A DNA stretch of 50,764 nucleotides from Eutrophocola sp963925675 (GTDB taxonomy: Bacteria > Pseudomonadota > Gammaproteobacteria > Pseudomonadales > Pseudohongiellaceae). The translations under genes and the position numbers were made by a program. Each line of letters starts with the position of its first letter. The stretch's first letter is position 1. Shown here piece after piece: positions 1-9,129 of the stretch. The notes under the pieces are model-generated. The model searched no databases. It had not been told where the DNA came from and saw nothing but the letters and a program-made list of their open reading frames with translations. The stretch lies in the NCBI GenBank assembly GCA_963925675.1, contig CAWUSW010000018.1:1-50764 (forward strand), given 5' to 3'.

Positions 1-113
1 AAGCGATTGTAGAGACGTGATTGCATGCCATTAAAATGACTTAAGAGCAGCCAGGCATGCAGTGATTGTGAATCTTGTTTTCCCGCGTGGGGATTGCCGT
101 CCTTGGTAAACAA
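1..113 (-). CDS. dprA: Possible 5' end of dprA (DNA processing protein), cut by window edge
   Basis: An open minus-strand frame runs off the left edge of the window. From a TTG at 113 it encodes a peptide containing the stretch HAWLLLSHFNGMQSRLYNRL. This resembles the N-terminal region of DprA/Smf proteins, where an Ala-Trp-Leu-x-Leu segment is followed by Pro-Gly and Arg-rich positions. In Pseudomonas dprA sits directly downstream of the LysM gene on the same strand, which is the arrangement here. DprA loads RecA on incoming single-stranded DNA. Only about 37 codons are visible, no ATG or GTG start is available, and the ribosome binding site is weak. Identity rests mainly on gene order and is tentative. 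Confidence 0.35.
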   Translation of the reverse strand, partial: MFTKDGNPHAGKQDSQSLHAWLLLSHFNGMQSRLYNR

Positions 114-223
114 TTTCGATCCAGGCTTTAAAAACCGGAAAAGCTGCCATCTTTTCAGACAAGAACTACTGACTGGCGTTCACGGTTAAAATTTAACAGG
201 TCATCCTTGACCAGGCCCTAAAA

Positions 224-1336
224 TCAGGGAGTTACAATTTTATCTTCCAGCCGAATAGCTTCTTCAGCACTAAGAATAATTCCGAGACTGGCGTCTTCGA
301 ATACTCTATAGACTAGTACCGTTGCGTATTTTGCGCCACTGAAAGTTTCCACATTCTCGGAGCTCAAGCCCACCGCCTGCTTGAATTGTTCTCCCAGACC
401 AAGCTCACCTATTGTGTCTTCAAAGGTAATGTCTGGTTTTTGCAATGCCAGCAAATCCCCCACTCTAAGTCTGTCACTACGGCCTTTATTAATCACAATC
501 GAGTCATATAGGTTGCCTACAGTGCGGCCGGAAACAATATCAATAATCCTGCCATCAATGGCAAAAGAAGGCGGGCGGGGAAAATAATTGGAATCAATTC
601 TATTTCCGGAGCCTGGGATGAAGCGGTCTCCTTTACGAACTTCTTCAAGAAGATCTGAAAGCACCAATGTCGCGTTATCATCATTACGCTCCTGCAAGCT
701 AGCCCTGCCAATACGCTTACCTTCCAGACCAATGACAGCATTGGTAACAGGATCTCTATATACTTTACCGCCCCTGATAATGTCATATTGAATGACATCA
801 TCAGTCCAGTTTCCTTTGGCAAAAACTTCATCGTTATCAATGGAAAATAATGTTTGATTTCTGTTGCCCAGTACATAAGGAGAGCTTTCAAAATCGCTTT
901 GTGGAAGAATAATATTGCCGCTCAGAAAGGCACTGATTTTATCCAGAGGGATAGCCGGAATTGCATTGTTCAATGACTGCGTTCTTATCTGGGGCGAAAG
1001 CCGGACGGTGCGCAGTCCTGCGCTGTCCGAACTGCCAGCTCCGCCGCGACGCAGAGTTAACAGCGGGCCATCTGCCGAGTATTCAAGAGCAATGACATCG
1101 CCAGGATAAATTATATGGGGGTTTTCAATTTGCGGGTTCAGCTCCCAAACTTCAGGCCATAACCAAGCATCTTCAAGAAAGCGACCAGAAATATCCCAGA
1201 GGGTATCGCCTTCCACAACTTCATATTGGGCTGGCGCATCAGAACGTATCTGAACCTGATCAGCAGCAAAAGCCACAAAAGACATTGCTGGTATCAGCAG
1301 AAAAACCGGAATAAGCTTTTTGAGAATGTTAGTCAC
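224..1336 (-). CDS. Exported LysM-domain protein, possible peptidoglycan binding
   Basis: 370-residue protein. Residues 1-24 form a signal peptide ending in AFA-A. Residues about 38-86 are a LysM domain (YEVVEGDTLWDIS, then a Trp-rich segment and NPHIIYPGDVIAL), the fold that binds N-acetylglucosamine in peptidoglycan. The remaining 280 residues have no recognised catalytic motif. The start is GTG at 1336, chosen because it gives a complete signal peptide. The gene is divergent from def, with 248 bp between them, as in Pseudomonas, where a LysM gene lies between def and dprA. Role in the cell wall is inferred from the domain only. Confidence 0.85.
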   Translation of the reverse strand: MTNILKKLIPVFLLIPAMSFVAFAADQVQIRSDAPAQYEVVEGDTLWDISGRFLEDAWLWPEVWELNPQIENPHIIYPGDVIALEYSADGPLLTLRRGGAGSSDSAGLRTVRLSPQIRTQSLNNAIPAIPLDKISAFLSGNIILPQSDFESSPYVLGNRNQTLFSIDNDEVFAKGNWTDDVIQYDIIRGGKVYRDPVTNAVIGLEGKRIGRASLQERNDDNATLVLSDLLEEVRKGDRFIPGSGNRIDSNYFPRPPSFAIDGRIIDIVSGRTVGNLYDSIVINKGRSDRLRVGDLLALQKPDITFEDTIGELGLGEQFKQAVGLSSENVETFSGAKYATVLVYRVFEDASLGIILSAEEAIRLEDKIVTP

Positions 1337-1584
1337 AGTTAACCACGTCAGGCAGACTAAACAGGCCGGCAGGCATTAATTTTTCGCAATAGTAACAATA
1401 AGTTCTGAGATTTTATACAGTTAGCAATGATATTTTAGGTAAATTGTGACGTATGTTGGTATTTCTAAATTTATAGCTAAAGTAGATAAACCTGCTAGAA
1501 ACCAAATAGAAACATAAAAAAATTCCCCTTAATCGCGTATCATTAGGCCTTTAAATAACCCATTACTACCCCGATTTATCAACC

Positions 1585-2106
1585 ATGAGCTTAATGACAA
1601 TACTTGAGTTTCCAGATCCCAGGCTGCGCCAAGTCGCCGCCCGGGTGGAGACCGTTGATGATGAAATCCGCGAAATCCTGGATAGCATGATTGAAACCAT
1701 GTACGACGCAGAAGGCATCGGCCTGGCGGCAACCCAGGTGGATATCCATCTGCGTATGCTGGTTATAGATATCTCTGAAGATCGGGCCAGCCCCATGATC
1801 TTCATTAATCCAGAAATTTCTGTGCTGGACCCGGAACCGCTTGGTTACGAAGAGGGTTGCTTGTCCGTGCCTGGCTACTATGAAATGGTTACCCGACCTC
1901 GCCGAGTGATGATCAAGGCAGTAAATAGAGATGGCGACGTTTTCGAGCAGGAAGCTGAAGGCATCCTTGCTGTATGCATTCAGCATGAGGTCGATCATTT
2001 AAATGGCACACTGTTCGTGGATTATCTTTCCGCGCTCAAACGACAACGCATCAAGTCCAAGCTGGAAAAAGAACATCGCCAGCAAAAAACGCCTACACTG
2101 GCCTAA
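1585..2106 (+). CDS. def: Peptide deformylase
   Basis: 173 residues, normal length for the family. It removes the formyl group from the N-terminal methionine of new proteins in the cytoplasm. All three metal-site motifs are present: GIGLAATQ at 44-51, EGCLSVPG at 90-97 with metal ligand Cys92, and QHEVDH at 133-138 with ligands His134 and His138 and catalytic Glu135. A second in-frame ATG three codons downstream (1594) is also possible, since many homologues begin shortly before the LEFPDPRLR segment. It is followed after 18 bp by fmt, the gene for the opposing formylation step, so the two form one unit. Confidence 0.97.
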   Translation: MSLMTILEFPDPRLRQVAARVETVDDEIREILDSMIETMYDAEGIGLAATQVDIHLRMLVIDISEDRASPMIFINPEISVLDPEPLGYEEGCLSVPGYYEMVTRPRRVMIKAVNRDGDVFEQEAEGILAVCIQHEVDHLNGTLFVDYLSALKRQRIKSKLEKEHRQQKTPTLA

Positions 2107-2124
2107 AACTCTGATACCTATCCA

Positions 2125-3120
2125 ATGACAGCATCTTCCCTGCGTATTATTTTCGCTGGAACTCCCGATTTTGCAGCCGCCCATCTAAGTGACCTGCTAG
2201 ACCGGGGTTTCAATATAGTTGCTGCCTATACGCAACCTGACAGACCTGTAGGCCGTGGTAAAAAAATCCGTCCTACACCGGTAAAAGAACTTGCCCAAAC
2301 CCATGGAGTACCTGTATTTCAACCCGAAAAACTGCAAGGTGATGATGCCTTACAATTAACCGCCCTGGCTCCAGATATCATCGTGGTAGTGGCATATGGC
2401 TTAATTTTGGATGAAGAAATTTTGCAAATTCCACCCTATGGCTGCATCAATGTCCATGCTTCGCTACTGCCTCGCTGGCGAGGAGCAGCGCCGATTGAAA
2501 GAGCCATTCTGGCTGGTGACAAGGTCACTGGTGTATCCATCATGCAAATGGAGAAAGGTCTGGATACCGGCGCAGTCCTGTTACGTCTGAACACACCTAT
2601 CACTAACCAGGATAATGCGCAGACCCTCACATCCAGACTACTGGCTCTTGGCAATCAGGGGCTTGCTGAAGTTCTCAACGATCTTCCTGGCTATCAGGCT
2701 AATGCCGCACAACAGGATGATTCCCTTGCTCTTTATGCAAGCAAGCTGCGCAAGGATGAAGCTTTAATCCACTGGCAAAATTCTGCCATAGACATTCAAC
2801 ATCAAATCCAGGCCTTTTTTCCTCGCTCTCCAGCCTACTGCCTGTTTCAAAATAATCGTCTACGTATTATTCAGGCAATCAGTATTGTCAGTGATCAAAA
2901 ACAAAACCCCGGCACGATTCTGGCAAAAACAGATCACAGTATTCTGGTAGCCTGCGGTGATGGCGCCCTTGAAATCACTAAAATTCAGTTTCCGGGCAAG
3001 AACCCGGCGGAGCTAAAAGACGTCTTTAACGGACGTCCGGGTCTGTTTAGTCCAGGCGACTCCTTGTCTAATGACCCTGATACTATGCCTGACTCAAAGA
3101 CACCAGATCAGGCCTTATGA
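2125..3120 (+). CDS. fmt: Methionyl-tRNA formyltransferase
   Basis: 331 residues. It transfers a formyl group from 10-formyl-tetrahydrofolate to initiator Met-tRNA. The N-terminal domain starts IIFAGTPDFAA and contains HASLLPRWRGAAPIERAI, the conserved folate and catalytic segment with its Asn-x-His nearby (CINVHASLLP). A C-terminal OB-type tRNA-binding domain follows from about residue 210. The last 20 residues are a polar tail beyond the usual end. It lies between def and rsmB; its stop overlaps the rsmB start by 4 nt (ATGA), indicating translational coupling. Confidence 0.97.
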   Translation: MTASSLRIIFAGTPDFAAAHLSDLLDRGFNIVAAYTQPDRPVGRGKKIRPTPVKELAQTHGVPVFQPEKLQGDDALQLTALAPDIIVVVAYGLILDEEILQIPPYGCINVHASLLPRWRGAAPIERAILAGDKVTGVSIMQMEKGLDTGAVLLRLNTPITNQDNAQTLTSRLLALGNQGLAEVLNDLPGYQANAAQQDDSLALYASKLRKDEALIHWQNSAIDIQHQIQAFFPRSPAYCLFQNNRLRIIQAISIVSDQKQNPGTILAKTDHSILVACGDGALEITKIQFPGKNPAELKDVFNGRPGLFSPGDSLSNDPDTMPDSKTPDQAL

Positions 3121-4421
3121 AAAAAATAAGTGATCGCTTACTTGCAGTACAAACCCTTGCTTTCATAACCGCAGAGAATGGTTCACTGTCTTCTCGGTTA
3201 AGCAGCCTTGCCCAAAAATACCCGGACGCAAACCTTGCCCTGATACGGGAATACACTTATGGCGTTTGTCGCTGGTATCAACGCCTGGACTTTATCGCCA
3301 GTGGCTTATTGCAAAAGCCGCTCCGCAAGAAAGATAGTGATGTGCATTGCCTCATCCTCCTCGGGCTCTATCAGTTATTCCATATGCGCACACCCGATCA
3401 TGCGGCTATAAATGAAACTGTTGGCCTGACTCGTATGTTAAAAAAAGACTGGGCACGAAGCCTGCTCAATGCGGTGTTACGCAAAGCCCAGCGTGAGCGA
3501 GAAACCCTTGAGCTCGATCTGCAAGCAAATCTGAGCGCACTGTATTCTCATCCGGACTGGATAATTGCTGGTTTACAAAAAGACTGGCCAGAATCTTTTC
3601 AGGCTATTCTTGAGCAAAATAATATTCAGGCACCGATGACCCTGCGCCTGAATACTGTCTTTGGCAGCAGGATTGACTACCTTGGTCGTTTACAAGATGC
3701 CGGCATTGAGGCCAAACCTGGGAATATCTGCGAAACCGCAATCATTCTGGATAGCCCTGTAGAAGTAATGCAGCTTCCCGGATTTCAGGAAGGGCATATC
3801 AGCGTTCAGGATGAAGCCTCTCAATATGTTGCCACCCTATTGGCCCCTGCGTCCGGGTCCAGGGTACTTGATGCCTGCGCGGCACCGGGCGGGAAAACCT
3901 GTGCCATGCTTGAGCGTGTTTCTGGGCAATTGGAGATGCTGGCACTGGATAATAATGAAGATCGTCTGCAAAGAGTCAGTGAGAACCTTGATCGCTTGAA
4001 ACTACAGGCCAAAATCACATGTGCAGATGCTGTTGATACAGATAGCTGGTGGGACGGCCAACCTTTTGATGCCATCCTGCTCGATGCGCCCTGTTCTGCT
4101 ACAGGTGTTATTCGTCGCCACCCGGACATTAAACTGTTACGCCATGCCAAAGATATTCCCCGTTTAAATCAGTTGCAGCAAGAGTTGCTTGTTGCCTTAT
4201 GGCCCTGCCTGAAAAAAGGCGGCAAATTACTATATTCAACCTGCTCTGTTTTAAGAGCTGAAAATGAACAACAGGTAAGTACTTTTATTCAGGCAACAAA
4301 AGATGCCAAGGCAATCCCGATAAGTCATCCACTGGCTGCTTCCTGCTCTATTGGCATGCAATTTTTACCAGGAAACGATAATCTCGATGGTTTTTACTAT
4401 GCTTTGCTTGAAAAATATTGA
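3117..4421 (+). CDS. rsmB: 16S rRNA (cytosine-967-C5) methyltransferase RsmB
   Basis: 434 residues, usual length. It methylates C967 of 16S rRNA using S-adenosylmethionine. An N-terminal NusB-like RNA-binding region (about 1-140) precedes the Rossmann methylase domain. Motif I is seen as DACAAPGGKT, motif IV as LLDAPCSATGVIRRHPDIK with the resolving cysteine, and motif VI as STCSVLRAENE with the catalytic cysteine. It overlaps fmt by 4 nt and closes the def-fmt-rsmB run, the order known from Pseudomonas and E. coli. No clear intrinsic terminator follows; the 115 bp before trkA are AT-rich. Confidence 0.97.
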   Translation: MKKISDRLLAVQTLAFITAENGSLSSRLSSLAQKYPDANLALIREYTYGVCRWYQRLDFIASGLLQKPLRKKDSDVHCLILLGLYQLFHMRTPDHAAINETVGLTRMLKKDWARSLLNAVLRKAQRERETLELDLQANLSALYSHPDWIIAGLQKDWPESFQAILEQNNIQAPMTLRLNTVFGSRIDYLGRLQDAGIEAKPGNICETAIILDSPVEVMQLPGFQEGHISVQDEASQYVATLLAPASGSRVLDACAAPGGKTCAMLERVSGQLEMLALDNNEDRLQRVSENLDRLKLQAKITCADAVDTDSWWDGQPFDAILLDAPCSATGVIRRHPDIKLLRHAKDIPRLNQLQQELLVALWPCLKKGGKLLYSTCSVLRAENEQQVSTFIQATKDAKAIPISHPLAASCSIGMQFLPGNDNLDGFYYALLEKY

Positions 4422-4536
4422 ACAATTGCTTCCCCCTAATTTACGGCATCATTAGAGTATGTTTTAGTCTCTCATCCAGAAATACTATAATTATTTCAAC
4501 GAGCACTATTGAAGTCAGCGGGAGCTTTCGCCAACC

Positions 4537-5910
4537 ATGAAAATAATAATACTTGGCGCCAATAAAGTCGGTGCCGCACTGGCCGAAAATCTGGCTAAAG
4601 AAGCCAACGATATTACCGTGGTTGATCCCAGTGCCATTATGCTCAGGGAGTTAAAAGACCGGCTCGATATCGCTACAGTCGAAGGCTTTGTCTCCTACCC
4701 TGATGTTCTTGAGCATGCCGGGGCCCGTGATGCTGATATGCTTATCGCCATTACTGACAGTGACGAAGTGAACCTGGTTGCCTGTCAGGTTGCTTATTCC
4801 CTGTTTCGAACCCCCAAGAAAATTTGCCGCCTGCGCTCCAACTCCTATGTTGCTTCCCAAAAGCTGTTCAGCCCTGAAGCCATACCTATTGACGTGGTGA
4901 TTAGCCCTGAACAGGAAGTTTCCCATTACATTAAAAGCCTGATTGATTTACCTGGAGCCCTGCAGGTACTTGATTTTGCAGATGGCCTGGTGCAATTGGT
5001 TGCCGTAAAAGCTACTCGTGGCGGTCCTTTGATAAACCAGGAATTGCGTACTCTACGCGAGCATATGCCCAATATAGATACACGCGTGGCAGCAATTTTT
5101 CGGCGTAATCGTCCAATAATTCCGGAAGGCAATACCGTCATTGAAGAGGGCGATGAAGTCTTCTTTATCGCGGCAAAAGAAAATATTCGCGACGTGATGA
5201 GCGAATTGCGTAAAGTCGATAAACCCTACAAAAAAATAATGATTGCTGGAGGAGGTAATATTGGCGAACGCCTGGCTGCCTCCCTGGAAACCAACTACCG
5301 CGTGAAAATCATCGAATCAAATTTTGAACGTTGCCAGGATCTAACCGAAAAGCTCAAATCCACTACTGTCTTGCATGGTGATGCTTCCGACCAGGAAATG
5401 CTTACCGGAGAAAATATAGAAGACATCGATATTTTTCTTGCGCTAACCAATAATGACGACGCTAATATCATGTCATCTTTACTGGCAAAAAGAATGGGCG
5501 CCACCAATGTGATGACCCTGATTGCAAACCCTGCCTATGTAGATCTTATTCAAAGCGGAGAAATTGATATCGCTATTTCACCGCAACAGGCAACTATCGG
5601 TAGCCTGTTAACACATGTTCGCAAAGGCGATGTGGTTACCGTGTATTCACTGCGCAAAGGAGCTGCTGAAGCAATGGAAGCCATTGCACACGGGGATAAA
5701 AATACGTCCAATGTAGTTGGTAAACAAATCCAGGAAATCAACTTACCGGAAGGCGCTACCATTGGCGCAATCGTGCGAGACAAAAAAGTGTTTATTGCCC
5801 ACGATGACATCGTCATCGAAACCGATGATCATGTGATTCTGTTTCTGGTTGATAAAAAACGTATCCCTGAACTGGAGCGATTATTCCAGGTCGGGCTTGC
5901 CTTCTTTTAA
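4537..5910 (+). CDS. trkA: Trk potassium uptake regulatory subunit TrkA
   Basis: 457 residues, the length of the duplicated TrkA type. It is a cytoplasmic ring protein that binds NAD(H) and nucleotides and gates the TrkH channel. Two Rossmann RCK-N domains are visible: the first opens with IIILGANKVGAALAENLA and the second, near residue 235, with IMIAGGGNIGERLAASLE. Each is followed by a TrkA-C domain. In E. coli and many relatives the trkA gene follows rsmB, as here. Its membrane partner trkH begins 66 bp downstream on the same strand, so the pair is probably co-transcribed. Confidence 0.97.
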   Translation: MKIIILGANKVGAALAENLAKEANDITVVDPSAIMLRELKDRLDIATVEGFVSYPDVLEHAGARDADMLIAITDSDEVNLVACQVAYSLFRTPKKICRLRSNSYVASQKLFSPEAIPIDVVISPEQEVSHYIKSLIDLPGALQVLDFADGLVQLVAVKATRGGPLINQELRTLREHMPNIDTRVAAIFRRNRPIIPEGNTVIEEGDEVFFIAAKENIRDVMSELRKVDKPYKKIMIAGGGNIGERLAASLETNYRVKIIESNFERCQDLTEKLKSTTVLHGDASDQEMLTGENIEDIDIFLALTNNDDANIMSSLLAKRMGATNVMTLIANPAYVDLIQSGEIDIAISPQQATIGSLLTHVRKGDVVTVYSLRKGAAEAMEAIAHGDKNTSNVVGKQIQEINLPEGATIGAIVRDKKVFIAHDDIVIETDDHVILFLVDKKRIPELERLFQVGLAFF

Positions 5911-5976
5911 CATGCTTTTACTTACGCTGAAACATCTTAAATTACGGTTAAACGCCACCTGTAAATTGGAAACTCC

Positions 5977-7425
5977 ATGAATCTACCGGTTATTTTTCGT
6001 ATTTTAGGCGTGCTGTTGATGCTTTTCAGTTGTACCCAAATACCACCACTCCTGGTTTCCTATTATTACAATGATGGTGTCATCTATTCATTTCTGACCA
6101 CGTTTATCCTTACTTTTTTATCCGGCTTTATTCTCTGGGCCCCGGTAATGCGGAACAAGAAGGACCTTAAAACCAGAGATGGCTTTCTGGTAGTAACCTT
6201 GTTCTGGACGGTACTTGGTTCATTCGGTAGTTTCCCCTTTATGTTCACTGAATCGTTGAATATGTCAGTGACAGATTCTTTTTTTGAATCCATTTCAGGA
6301 CTGACAACTACCGGAGCCACGGTGCTTTCCGGACTCGATGAATTACCTCGATCTATTTTGTATTACCGTCAACAACTGCAGTGGCTGGGCGGCATGGGCA
6401 TCATCGCCATTGCTGTTGCTATCTTACCTATGCTTGGCATAGGCGGTATGCAGCTTTATCGCGCAGAAAGTCCTGGCCCTATCAAAGATAACAAATTGCT
6501 ACCCCGCGTCACGCAAACGGCCAAGGCTTTGCTGCTCCTCTATATTGGCTTGACCATGCTATGCGCTTTGGCCTATTTCCTCGCAGGGATGAGCCTTTTC
6601 GACGCAATTGGTCACAGTTTCGCAACAATTGCCATTGGAGGGTTTTCAACTCACGATGCCAGTATTGGCTATTTCGACAATGTAGGCATAGAGATGATCG
6701 CCACCGTCTTTATGCTTATTTCAGGGATAAATTTTGCGCTGCACTTTTTTGCCTGGGACCATAAAAGCCTCAAGCATTACTTCCATGATTCCGAATTAAA
6801 ATTTTATTTAGGCATGATTGCAACAATAGCCGTGATCACTGTTTTATTCCTGTTTTTCTCCGGTACCTATGAATACCAAGATGCAATTTTTAAAGGTATT
6901 TTCGGGGTGGTTTCCATTACTACCACTACCGGTTTCAGTACTGCAGATTTTAGCGCCTGGCCTACTTTTCTTCCGTTTTTGCTTTTTTATATGGCAATCA
7001 TTGGAGGTTGCGCCGGCTCTACAGCTGGAGGCATGAAAGTCATTCGTGTTGTATTAATTATCAAACAGGGAATTCGTGAAATCGAAAAACTGATACACCC
7101 CAATGCTGTCATTCCAATTAAATTAGGCAATCAACGTGTGCCTGATCGAGTGCTTGAATCTGTCTGGGGGTTTTTCTCAGTTTATGTCATGGCTTATATG
7201 GCCATGTTACTGGCACTGCTTGCTGTTGATCTGGATATAACTACGGCTTTCACCGCTGTGGGCGCCAGCATTAATAATCTTGGACCGGGCCTTGGCGGTG
7301 TCGCACAAAATTATGGAGATATTCCGGATGCCGCGAAATGGATCCTGTGTCTGGGCATGCTGTTAGGCAGGCTGGAAGTTTTTACCTTGCTGGTTTTATT
7401 ATCCCCACACTTCTGGCGAAATTAG
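5977..7425 (+). CDS. trkH: Trk potassium uptake membrane subunit TrkH
   Basis: 482 residues, inner-membrane potassium translocating subunit. The four pore loops of the family are visible by their filter glycines: SGLTTTGATVL, IAIGGFSTHDASIG, TTTTGFSTADFSAW and INNLGPGLGGV. Many hydrophobic helices lie between them. The segment GGCAGSTAGGMKVIR corresponds to the broken helix that acts as a gate in this family. It follows trkA directly. Its 3' end overlaps the convergent heptosyltransferase gene by 4 bp, leaving no room for a separate terminator. Confidence 0.97.
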   Translation: MNLPVIFRILGVLLMLFSCTQIPPLLVSYYYNDGVIYSFLTTFILTFLSGFILWAPVMRNKKDLKTRDGFLVVTLFWTVLGSFGSFPFMFTESLNMSVTDSFFESISGLTTTGATVLSGLDELPRSILYYRQQLQWLGGMGIIAIAVAILPMLGIGGMQLYRAESPGPIKDNKLLPRVTQTAKALLLLYIGLTMLCALAYFLAGMSLFDAIGHSFATIAIGGFSTHDASIGYFDNVGIEMIATVFMLISGINFALHFFAWDHKSLKHYFHDSELKFYLGMIATIAVITVLFLFFSGTYEYQDAIFKGIFGVVSITTTTGFSTADFSAWPTFLPFLLFYMAIIGGCAGSTAGGMKVIRVVLIIKQGIREIEKLIHPNAVIPIKLGNQRVPDRVLESVWGFFSVYVMAYMAMLLALLAVDLDITTAFTAVGASINNLGPGLGGVAQNYGDIPDAAKWILCLGMLLGRLEVFTLLVLLSPHFWRN

Positions 7426-8465
7426 TGCTGCATTTTTTCTCGTAGCAAATCCCATGCCTTATCCGGGGTAAAGGAATTCATACAGGCAGACATGTCACTA
7501 TCTTCTCTCTCAAAATTACAAACCCGTTTATAACAAGGACTGCATTTAAAAACCGGGTTTTCTGCATCCAGGTGAAACTGATTATTACCACTAGTTCCAA
7601 TTAATTCTACACTGGTCGGTCCATACAAAGTCACTGAAGGAATGCCAACAATGGCCGCTAAATGAGCCAGGCCAGTATCACAACACATAGCTCCTTGCGC
7701 ATTTTGTATTAGCCCGCCCAGCTCAGACAAAGATAATTTTGGTAAAGCCTGTGCATTGCTATGCTGTGCTGCAATTCTTTGCGCCCTTTCCAGCTCTTGA
7801 TGATTTCCTCCTGGCAACACCACATTTAAACCTTCAGTTTTTACCAGGCTAATAAAATCATGCCAGTAATTTTCAGGCCATAATTTTGTTGTCCAGCTGG
7901 CATTATGTACAAGAAATAAATATGGTTTTTGAATAGCTAAATCAGGGCTTATAAATGCATTTTTCTTAAGGCCATAATTGGCAATGTAATCCGGTTTTTC
8001 ATAATCTAAAGCAAGCGCAAATAATTGTCGTTGTCGTTCTATAGCATGTTGGTTTTTATCAATAAAATGCCGGTTTTTATAGGCTAGAAATGCAGGCTGC
8101 TCAGCTACACTGTTTCTATCCATGCCATCTACCGGCCCTTTTCTTAATAAGCTTATGAACGAACTCTTAACATTGTTTTGAGCATCAATAATGGCATCAT
8201 ACTTATTAGCATTAAGTGCATGATAGAAATTCACAAATTCTTTTTTTCGCAAAGATTCACGGAAATTTTTACGCCAACGTCGATGCGCACTTTTATATAT
8301 ATTTCTAACAGCAGGATGCCAGGAAGGAACTTCTGCAAAAGATTCATCAACCACCCAGTCGAATTCGATACCAGGAAGCATTGCACTTGCATCGGTCAAA
8401 GCCGGTAAAGCATGCATCAAGTCACCCATAGATGTCAGCTTGATAACTAATACACGCTTTTTAAT
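7422..8465 (-). CDS. waaC: Lipopolysaccharide heptosyltransferase I (WaaC-like), probable ATT start
   Basis: Glycosyltransferase family 9 protein resembling WaaC, which adds the first heptose to Kdo2-lipid A at the cytoplasmic face of the inner membrane. Recognisable segments are SMGDLMHALPALTDA, FDWVVDESFAEVPSWHPAV, YDAIIDAQNNVKS and the nucleotide-sugar region CCDTGLAHLAAIVGIPSVTLYG. The first ATG (8429) would start inside SMGD and lose the first strand of the Rossmann fold. The frame continues upstream as KKRVLVIKLTS, which matches the conserved N-terminus, but the only candidate initiators before the in-frame TGA (8484-8486) are ATT at 8465 and 8468. I placed the start at the ATT at 8465 for this reason; it remains uncertain. 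A Cys-rich tail (CSPCYKRVC) is unlike E. coli WaaC. Confidence 0.82.
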   Translation of the reverse strand: MKKRVLVIKLTSMGDLMHALPALTDASAMLPGIEFDWVVDESFAEVPSWHPAVRNIYKSAHRRWRKNFRESLRKKEFVNFYHALNANKYDAIIDAQNNVKSSFISLLRKGPVDGMDRNSVAEQPAFLAYKNRHFIDKNQHAIERQRQLFALALDYEKPDYIANYGLKKNAFISPDLAIQKPYLFLVHNASWTTKLWPENYWHDFISLVKTEGLNVVLPGGNHQELERAQRIAAQHSNAQALPKLSLSELGGLIQNAQGAMCCDTGLAHLAAIVGIPSVTLYGPTSVELIGTSGNNQFHLDAENPVFKCSPCYKRVCNFEREDSDMSACMNSFTPDKAWDLLREKMQH

Positions 8466-8511
8466 AATGAAGTCTCTTTTTTGTCAGTTTATATTTTTAA
8501 TTTACACTATG

Positions 8512-9129
8512 TCAGGAAAATAATTTTTTCAATTTTGCCGTCCATCCATGACGCCTGCCATGTTTGTTAGCCGCCTTATCATCTTCAACAAAATTAATTT
8601 GTATTGATTGTCTGGTGCCTTCAAATGCCGGATAGCCATGCCAACAATCATCGGTAACTTTAAAAGCAATCATTGCTCCGGCATTGGGAGCTAATTCTGC
8701 AACATAATCGTCCATGTTTTCACTTTTCAATACTCTTAATTTACCTGTTTCAGGTAGCCAGGGTTCATTAAAATAAATCAAAATAGTCGCCATTTTTGAT
8801 TTTGAGTCAGTATGAATACGGCCATCCTTTGCTCGGGATACACCTCTTAAGGTTATCACCATTGGCCGATCATGTAGATCAAGCTCAAGCTTGTTGGAAA
8901 TAATATTTCTGAAGTCAGCGCCGTTTAATTCTTCCAGTAATTCGTTGAAACGTGGGCCTGGATTCACTTCACTCAAGGCAAAGCTTCCACCTGTAGTTAT
9001 GTCAGGAAAATCTTTTAATATTTCATCAACAAAATTATCATTAACTGAACGATCTACAACAAAATAAGGGTAGGGGCTCTGGCTGGTTTGTGCAGCAGAT
9101 ACTGCATCAAGGTTTAATAGTCGGCTCAT
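8512..9129 (-). CDS. 2OG-Fe(II) oxygenase superfamily protein
   Basis: 205 residues with the double-stranded beta-helix signature of 2-oxoglutarate and iron dependent oxygenases: His106-x-Asp108 in GRIHTDSKSK, distal His164 in DDCWHGYP, and the 2-oxoglutarate-binding Arg173 in GTRQSIQINF. The C-terminus is short and basic (HGRRHGWTAKLKKLF). No signal peptide is seen, so it acts in the cytoplasm. It sits between waaC and an LpxL-family gene on the same strand, so lipopolysaccharide or another envelope glycan or lipid is a reasonable substrate guess; Kdo 3-hydroxylase KdoO is a known precedent for such chemistry but is larger. The actual substrate is unknown. Confidence 0.8.
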   Translation of the reverse strand: MSRLLNLDAVSAAQTSQSPYPYFVVDRSVNDNFVDEILKDFPDITTGGSFALSEVNPGPRFNELLEELNGADFRNIISNKLELDLHDRPMVITLRGVSRAKDGRIHTDSKSKMATILIYFNEPWLPETGKLRVLKSENMDDYVAELAPNAGAMIAFKVTDDCWHGYPAFEGTRQSIQINFVEDDKAANKHGRRHGWTAKLKKLFS

